From Trogon surrucura (taxonomy: Eukaryota > Chordata > Aves > Trogoniformes > Trogonidae), in assembly GCA_020746105.1 (NCBI GenBank), contig CM036626.1, forward strand, positions 10,062,001 through 10,126,000: 64,000 bases of DNA. Direction: 5' to 3'. Position 1 is the first letter of the stretch; every line of letters starts with the position of its first letter. This document shows positions 56,081-64,000 of this stretch, piece by piece. A program made the translations under genes and the position numbers. The notes under the pieces were generated by a model. That model did no database searches and was not told the origin of the DNA. It saw only the letters and a program-made list of their open reading frames with translations.

Positions 56081-59000
56081 TTCCATCAAGGGATGGGAGC
56101 TGACAAATTAAATGTACTCATGCCTACCAAGCCATCCTTGGAAAGAAACTGCTATAAGGAGGGCAAAACCTTTATTGCTATTGTGATTAGAACCCAAAGT
56201 CTTCCCGTGCAGTTATTTAATTAAACTATAAATACAAACGGATAAGTGTCTAATGAGCCAGCTCTACACAGCGTATTTATATTCCTCTGAAAAAGAACAA
56301 TGCTTAAACTAGTTACAAGTAATAGTCCTCTCTCCCAGCCTGGTTTTCTCTGCAATCGGGAATCAGGCCGCACAGTAGTTTGCTGACAAATTGGTTCATG
56401 TTATGAAGATAATGAAGGCATCAAATTACTTTGCACTCCTTCCCCCTGGAAGCAGCGAGGCTCTTGCAGAAGGAGATTGCCAGGGTTTTATTTGTGCGTG
56501 CATGTGTGTGTCATTTGTGAAGAGACAAGCCCCAGAGGCCTGTCAGCCAAGGCAGGACGGCTCCAACCGCTGCTTCCTGGCAAACTCCCGCTGTCGCCCT
56601 GACCTCCCGGCTGCACGCGTGTCAGTGCTGCTAGGGAGGCGGGTACGGCAAAGATCCGTCACCCCAAAGGGGTTTTCTTCTTCCAGTACCCATGGAGATG
56701 CCCCACGTTGTTCTACGAAACCTTGCGTGGGTACCAGAAAGCATTCAGTCAGGTTACAGCAGCTTTTCTCTAGGTCTAATATACTCTGCTTTCCAGGAAC
56801 AAAGCCCAAAGCAGCAGATCCAGCAAAACATTTAATCACTGAGCCGCGTAAATTCGTCTACAGAAGAACTTAAGTACTTGGCTAGATCACAGCCTTTCTG
56901 GACAGTGGCTCTGGAAGTTTTTCTGCCTCCCTTTCCCCTTCTTTCTACCTGGTAAAAGGAGGTTTAACTCCTCCTTTGGAGGTGGTTCCTGAAACTCAGG
57001 AGTAGTAGGATAGCAGAAAGAAAATTAGTCCCACACACAGCTGTTAATAAATATATAAATAGAATCTGAACAGATAAGATTTCAGATCCAAACTGGATCC
57101 GAACAGATTTTTAAAGCCCCTCCAGTCACTATGAGCATCAACAAGCGCAGCAAAGCTCTTTAGTGATCGTAACAAATGTGTCAGGCTTTACCCTGCAATT
57201 GATTTGCTTTTGGGAACATAAGTTAAGCTTTAAATCTATATTTCATATATAATCAAGCAGCCAAATCGGCCTTTTGATATAGAACCCAGACCAGCCGCTG
57301 TGTCTTTATCTCCGAAAGCAGGAGGGCCAACAAAGCTACAGCCGGGGAAGTGACAGTTCTCCTTTATTATCCTCCCCGATCATGCCCATCTTCTCATCTC
57401 CCCTATCAAATTTCTGGGCCTTTTTGATAAAAAATAATTTAAGAGCACGCTCCGCAGGAAGCACACGAAGGTTACAGATTGAGCAATGCCTGGGAACCTC
57501 TCTTTAAAAGGTGCAACCATACAAAGAGCCCACAACCGGGAGCAGCCAGTCCTGCCCGCAGCCCCGTCCAGTGGCATGGAAGATGCCGGGGTCAGACGCT
57601 GTCGGAAAGCTCTTCTCCCAACACCTCCTCCTGCTGCTAAAACCCAGATGAGGAAGGATTTTTAAAGCTCACTGACTGCGCACGTGTTGACGTTGTTTGT
57701 TTTCTTTCCTCTCCCCCCTTTCTGCTTCGCAAGCTTCCCGAAACAGAACCCCTTCTCCACCGTGGGGTCAGGTAGAACACTGCTCCTGAGGAGCAGGACT
57801 TAGTCGGAAGGTTTGGGTGGGTTTTTTTTTTCCTGTTTGTTTGGTTTTTTATAAGTACTCTCTCCACCAAAGCAGCCTTCCCTGTTGTTTTTTCCCCCTT
57901 CTTTTTTCCTCAAAACTGTTCATACACTTGTTCTCTCCCCTTTGCTGGGGTTCTGGTTTCACAATTACAAATCCAGCAGCAATACCAGCTTCGGGGATTC
58001 CCTCCCGACGCCTCTGCCCCGCAGCCTGCCATCCCCTCCCTGTGCTGCTGCAGTCGCGCGTGACATCAGCCTGACAGGGGAACCGATCCACTGTAACGAG
58101 AAACACACGGGACACAAAAGCAGGATTTTTCTTCTTCTGCAGCTGGATCAGTTCCCTGAGATGTTTCACTGCACAACCTTCCAAATCTGCACGGTCAGCA
58201 TCAAGGGGATGGCTGCTGCAGGGTGGGAATGCCTCCAGACCCCAATGCCAACAAACAGTTTTGCAGCCATGGCTGGCTTGCACCTCCCTTCACTGTTCTG
58301 CAAGTCAACGAGCACAGTGTCTTTGGGTCAGCAATTACATCTAATTATAAAGAGCTTATAAAACATAGCCATTTTGATAAATCTAGGTTTTTACTTTAGT
58401 CTCTTGTGGGACATCTCAGATTTAAGCTTCCCACAAGGACCAAGGTAATTTAAGGATTTCGTTTAGATGCATTTCATAGCCAGCTACAGAAGGGACTGAA
58501 AGAATTCCACCCATCTACGAAAGACAAAGTGGATTTACGGTCAAATTCACTGTTCAGCTCTCTGTGAATGCTCCACAAATCATGTTTTTAACTTGCACAA
58601 CTATCACACAAATCAACATGCAACAGGAAATTTAAAAGTTGAGGCTGGCACCTTCATCCATAATTCTCACTGTCAAGAGGGAAGAATAGAAGGAAAAGAC
58701 CTAAATGGCATATTTTGTGTATATCTGGAAAAAATTGGACAGAAGGTTCTGCCATTCATCCACAACCTTATCCCACATGGACCACGTCTCTGTTACAGAC
58801 CAACATGCCACAGCACTCATATTCAATGGGCTGCATTCACAAATGCCACTCCCTGAAAGCTAGATCAGCAGAAAGGCAAGGATTTCTGAGCTTATCTGTC
58901 ACTTCTCTTGCCAATTTCCCACCACTGTAACTTGCTCCCAGGCCAGCACTTAGAATTTTGTTATTTTACCAGGTTTTTTTACCTTACAATAGCAATGCAG

Positions 59001-60120
59001 CACTGGAATCAACACCTCGCCTTGCAATAGCAGGTGGCAAAACTATAATGCCTTTCCCTTCTGCTGCAGTGTCGCACCACAAAGACACAAGAAAAAAAGG
59101 TAATTTTTCCTCTATGAGAAAAAGGGATTTAATTCCAGATGATTGTGTTGCAAAAGAACTACGTTACAGTTTGAGCTTTGCCAAATTCAGCTTGGATTCT
59201 TTAGTTAAAGTATTTCACAAGATGTCACAATTTCAGCACTTCCTATACCCTGAGCAAAACTTCCTAACCTGATATTCACAAAAGAGTAGGGTTTGCTTGG
59301 CTGCTGGAGGTTTTCGTAGGTTTGGGTTTGTGTTATTTTTAAGCATATTTTTAATTTTTGCCTTGAAGTATCTTGGAAATGGGTAATCTGGCTGACGGCT
59401 AACACCTGCAAGGCAGGGTTGTTCAGAGATTTTTCCAGTTCAGTCTGAATCAGTTTCTAAAAGATATAAGCCATGGTCATCACAACCGTATGGAGCCAAT
59501 TAGTAAGGCGCAATTTTCAGAAGTGAGCTGGGATTTGGGAAGCCTCCGTTTTCTTGGTTACTAATTTCAAACAATTTTAAATAACCTAGCTGCTTAGAAA
59601 GGGCTATTTTATACCACCCTATGAAAGCAGCGCACGCTGCAGACTCAAAGACCGAGTACCTGAAACCCTGAGGCATTGCTTCGAACCTCAGAACAATTAC
59701 AAGGGAGATTTTGCTTTCCTTTTTAAACAGTAGCACTTATGGCCCATAGATATGTATTTCCTATGATTCTACACATTCACTCCATCCCGTCCCTGCAGAA
59801 TATTTCACTTTCCCAGTCCCAGCAGCCTTCCCTCACTGCACCAGCACTGCTTTGGGTCAGGTATGTTCATGCAAGTGTCTGCCAAGTTCTTGGGAGCAAC
59901 ACATGGGGGATGTGCCCAATAGGGTCCATTAGCATGTAAGACTATGAAATTCACTTCAGCAGAAATAAAACAGGAAAAGTTTAACCCTGAGGCTTCTGAC
60001 AGCAAAACAAGCAGGGAAAAAAAAAATAAATACGAGACTCAAAGACAGACAGACTTTCTTGGTCTTGCCATTCACACGTAACCAGCACCCGACTGCTCTG
60101 TTCAAGCCTTATGTGAGATT
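56081..60120. other. Noncoding stretch with candidate regulatory blocks
   Basis: 56170-56310 and 57170-57330 are AT-rich with TTATTTAATTAAAC- and CAATTGATTTGC-type words. CpG-enriched patches lie at 56560-56660 and 57530-58080. The 160-codon plus-strand ORF at 56391-56873 and the 158-codon one at 57885-58361 have no splice support and read as chance. Confidence 0.35.
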
Positions 60121-60129
60121 CCCCGAAAG

Positions 60130-60690
60130 AGCCGAGCGCTCAGAATCATTATACACTGCATTTGGTCCAGCATTAATTCCTCTCCTATGTGGACGATTAC
60201 AAGGTACGACAGCCATTTAATTAGCACCTCATGTCATGCCTTATAACTTGTAGTCATCATCTGGCAGCGACCAGAGACACAAATGCGCACACACCATGCC
60301 CACGCAGGCACACCATCGCCCCCCCCGCTCCAATAACAGAAGTTCCTCCTATGCAATTATAACTGGGTGCCCCCTAATTCTGATCTCTTGAGCATTTAAT
60401 GCGTTTGCTCTGGGGTCTACGCAATCCTGCTCTAATTTTGCCAGGGGCCTTTGTATCAAAGGCCTGAGCTGTGTGAAAGGTGATTTAGCAGAGATGGTGT
60501 CGGTGATTATTTTCAAAGGAACTGCTGCAGCCCCACCACGAGGGACACTGCAGCCTCCAGATAGGGGGCCCTTATCATATTTTCTATTCTCAGATAAGAT
60601 TATGTTTCCTTTTTTCATCCTCCTTCCTGAATCTTCTTGACAACAATTGGGGGCCAGTTTAATCACGGAGGTTGAAATAACCAAAAGGGT
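60130..60690. promoter_or_regulatory. Candidate long regulatory element
   Basis: This 560-base block has few simple repeats and many factor-like words: CATTTAATTAGC near 60214, ATCAAAG (TCF/LEF) at 60455-60461, TTATC and AGATAAG (GATA) at 60572-60598, and ACAATTG (SOX/E-box-like) near 60643. It looks like a vertebrate conserved noncoding element. A (C)8 run at about 60322 interrupts it. Conservation itself was not tested. Confidence 0.35.
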
Positions 60691-63600
60691 TCCTAGGGTA
60701 GTGGTGGGGAGGGCAGGGAACAGGGCCAGGTGGGTGTGGAGGAGGGAGAAGCATTACTGGTCGGAAAAGTTGGGTAAGAGCAACTAAGAAATAAAGCCAG
60801 TAGAAACAGGGTTGTTTCAAAGGGAACAGCTGTCAAACTGCAACCAAATGAAAAGCACATGCAGCCAATGTTCTTGTGGTCACCCGTCAAAAACAAAAAC
60901 AAAACGAGCTGTTCACGCGCCCATTCTGTGGTCTAAACAAATTAGAGTGAAAACGGGACCAGGACAGGGAGATGGATGACCTCAGAACAATAGGGACAGG
61001 CCCTTTGTGAAACAGCCCTTTCTGCTGCTGGTGGGGGGTTTCTAAACACTAATAACATCCTTGTGATAAGACGAATCACTTAGACATGATGTGAATTGGT
61101 TCCACTGAGCAGATCCCTGGGGTTTGAATCTACTTGGACCGAGCATCAGAGACAGAAGGGAGCGGTGAGTGCCCTGTGTTGCTGCCTCCCAAAAAGGATT
61201 CGGATCTGGAGTGGTACAGGGGATTGTACGGCTCTGGCCAAGAACGTCTGTTTCAGGACAACATGGTAACATTACAGCACAGTGAATTCCCTGGCATACG
61301 TTCAGGGAGCGATGAAAGCCCAGGTAGTACCTGAATGAGATTTTCTAAGAAACATCAGGCTAAGGTAGTCCACGGTGACACCATGTCCTCCAAGTCCATT
61401 CTGAATCAGCACCCTAAATGTTGCGTCAGAAGGTGCCAGGCTTTCAGAGTGGCGGTTAAGGGGCAGGAGGTGGGGTGGGGAGATAACACATTTCAGATGA
61501 GTTATAAATCAGAACTGTTCATCGCCCGTTATTGTGAAGCACACCCTCCCCCACATCTTTCTCCATTGCAAAAAACCCAAAAAATCCCATTCTGCTTTGG
61601 CACCATTACCTCCAAACAATCCCTCAATCATCAGTGTGGCTGTTGTGTCAGCGCTAACGCTCCCACACGCCAAACCACAGGGGACTGTTGACCCATCTTT
61701 GTGTAAAAGAAAACCGTTCTGTCCTTAAGGACTGTTTGCAGTGAGAGCCAAAGCACCCCTAAGGCACCAAAACAACTCTGGGGACGTGTACCGATTTTTC
61801 AAATTCGAAAACTTTCCCTAGGGGCACCCTGGAAAAGAAGAAACCTTTGAGACATTGACACCCCAACACGACACTGGCAGAGACTGGGCCAGCAAGAGCC
61901 ATCCTGGACATAGTCCCCACTCAGTCCTACCAAAAAGGTCCGCATTTCCAACCGCAACATTTAGAGGCACCTAGACCTGCCTAGGGATCAGGTCACACGT
62001 GAGACTCCCAAACACCAGTGTCAGATCATGACATCCCTTCTGGAGACACGCGTGGTTGGGTTGTGGGTACCCATCAGAAGGCTTTTGGCCACTCATGGTC
62101 AAAGCTATGTTTTTTCCTGATCCTGGCCTTTGAGGCTGTAAGCAAGCCAAGAACCCACCTCCTTCCAGCCATGACCAGTCTCGACGGAGCTGCCAGAGCA
62201 GAGCACTTGTCCTCGAAGATACTCGCATGTGGAGTTCAAAGCCCAGCCTGTCTGACTGTAAGGCAGCGGATGGCAGCTTACCACAGAGTTCTTGGTAATA
62301 AAGTCTATTTGAAGACTCTCAGTGAAAAGTGTGTTCCTAATAAAGGATAACATTTCATGGTCATTATGCGATACACTTAACTTTAAAAGGAACAAAAATG
62401 CTGAGAAAGTCATTTTCTGAAAAGGGCTCTCGGATTTCATTACTATGGGTCAAGTGCCTGGGGAGAAGAATTAAAGAAAAACACGAACTTGTGCACAAAT
62501 TAATTAAAGATATTTCCACTAATAAATTGTCCCCGTATCCCAAGGCAGAGCCTTCAGTTTCAAAATGTGGTAATATTCAAGTTGTGGTTTTCTCCACCAG
62601 GCAAGCCGTTCAGGAACATTTAAAATCAAATGGACACAGTTGCGGATGTGGCGTTTAGGAATGGGAGGGGGTTGCTTCTTTCTTCAGCCCATAGAAAATT
62701 TCCAGTATTTTAGAGCATTTCTAAGAAAAAGAAGAAAATGCCTTGTTATCCCGAGCGACCAAAACCGTGATGACCTTTTAACTTATTTTTTCTTGTTGAA
62801 TCCAATTTCTCCAAACAAGTTTCCCTCCTCCACATTCCTCCACCAAAATTGTGAAGGACTCTGTTCCTTTTGATGCAAAGACAGTGCCAGTTGCTGTAAT
62901 ATGAGGAAATTGCACTGCAAGGCAAAAGAAAATAAAACAAAAATCCCAGAAGGAAAAACAGAATTCACTGTCAGCAGCTTTCTGAGTAGTGGGCTTGACA
63001 CAGCCCAATGCTAAGGATCCCCTTCCAACCACGGGAACAGCTACGACGAGAGCAGCTGAGAGCAACACTGGGATGGCAGCTCAGTGCCCTGGGTCCAAAC
63101 TGTTTCCAACACACGGTTTTTTGGTCTTCTTGAGAGGCTTTCTAGTCTACAGGTCCGCTATGAGGGCGGCTAGGTCCTGGGTTGTGCTGAAGCCAGCGTG
63201 CATTGCTGCATGAAAACTGGTGCCTCGCGAGGTGGTCTGCACAAGGGCCAACGGTGGCGTGCTCAGGTCCGTCTACTCATCATTCCCTGCTACTACTAAA
63301 GAAAACTGAAGCTGAACTTAATTTTCGTTTATTGCTCTGATATGGACCCATTTTATTGTCTGCCTGCTTGCAGGCATTGGAAAGCACTTGTGGTGGTTTT
63401 CATTTGGAGGAAAGGGAGGTGGGAAGATCTGCAATCCTTTTGCAGCCTGTCTTCTGCAAAGACCACCACTGTCTTAGATCACTGTTGGCCTACTCACAGA
63501 TGGGAAGAATTCACTCTCCAAAGAAGGTATCCAACATACCAAAACAATGAACCTCCCAGATGCACAAATACAGCTAAATAGTCCTGTCCTAAGAGCTGGG

Positions 63601-64000
63601 ATAGTTTATTTGGTTTGTATTGACCTGATCCCATTTGAACATCCCTGTTCTCACACTGATCAGGGGCTGAAACGGAAGGAAACTGCTTCAAGCTTCTCTT
63701 TTCCTTTATGTTTTTTCCCCTCTCTCCCCTACCACTTAAATTTCACAGGCACCTGAATCTGATCACAACTTCCTGTGTCCAGTGTAAAGTTTAGTCTGAG
63801 AGAGCACACATACCACAATACGTTGGGATAATATTAATGTATAGGATTTGAAGCCCCAGGGCCTGTATGTTTCATTAATTTCCTCCCCATTAAAGTAAAA
63901 TGAGGATATCCTGTAGAGAATTGCAGTGAACCATTCGGACTGTGAAACTCGTCCTGACCCTGCTAAGAAAAACAGACAGAAGAGGAAAGAGCAGCTGATG
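60691..64000. other. Noncoding stretch to the window end
   Basis: No gene is seen. A plus-strand donor at about 61163 (GGAGCG|GTGAGT) has no clear exon. 62340-62560 and 63820-63920 are AT-rich with ATTAATTAAAG-like words. ORFs are short and unsupported. Confidence 0.4.

Noticed and set aside
56391..56873. 160-codon plus-strand ORF
   Set aside because: The opposite strand is also open over most of it, there are no splice sites in phase, and there is no recognisable domain. It reads as chance in a locally GC-richer patch.
57885..58361. 158-codon plus-strand ORF
   Set aside because: It starts in a T-rich tract and has no recognisable domain. An overlapping minus-strand ORF is equally long, so neither is favoured.
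1..64000. CRISPR arrays, operons, tRNA or rRNA genes, endogenous retroviral genes
   Set aside because: No regularly spaced repeats, no cloverleaf-like gene that I could recognise apart from decayed tRNA-SINE heads, and no retroviral protein motifs were seen in the translated frames.

Overview
The window reads as nuclear DNA from a bird. The clearest evidence is three CR1 non-LTR retrotransposon 3' ends carrying the avian-type terminal motifs (GGTCCCTTCCAA followed by repeats of ATTCTATG). One of them still has an open C-terminal ORF2 fragment. There are also about nine eroded copies of the ancient amniote MIR-type tRNA-SINE family. Base composition is about 40-45% GC with short CpG-rich islets. 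There is no prokaryotic gene density, no operon, no CRISPR array and no ribosomal or transfer RNA gene that I can recognise. Almost all long ORFs are chance ORFs.

The one protein-coding locus I can support lies on the minus strand between about 14.05 kb and 9.57 kb. It was assembled by eye from splice signals. Exon 2 holds the probable ATG (13839). Exon 3 is a 377-base exon rich in Ala, Glu, Val and Pro codons (11822-11446). Exon 4 is an 87-base acidic exon (10331-10245). Exon 5 is a lysine-rich terminal exon ending in TAG (9647-9645), with an ATTAAA about 70 bases further on. Each acceptor has a pyrimidine tract, each donor is GT with good context, and the three coding junctions agree in phase (1/1, 0/0, 0/0). 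The predicted product has 207 residues. I do not recognise it. A helix-prone segment across the exon 3/4 junction fits the degenerate A-kinase-anchoring consensus, and the C-terminus is strongly basic.

Layout. 0-9.5 kb: AT-rich noncoding DNA with an orphan CpG island at 2.88-3.12 kb, two exon-like noncoding segments on the minus strand (4.3 and 3.6 kb) and two MIR copies. 9.5-14.2 kb: the minus-strand gene. 14-29 kb: intergenic or intronic DNA with scattered MIR copies and perhaps one eroded CR1. 29-37 kb: the three CR1 fragments. 37-64 kb: gene-poor DNA with MIR copies and several AT-rich blocks clustered with homeodomain-, POU-, TCF/LEF- and GATA-like words (41.4, 46.8, 51.9, 54.8, 57.2 and 60.1-60.7 kb) that look like candidate regulatory elements. 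That last reading rests on composition and motif clustering only, because conservation cannot be seen from one sequence. The gene and the candidate regulatory elements cannot be shown to act together.
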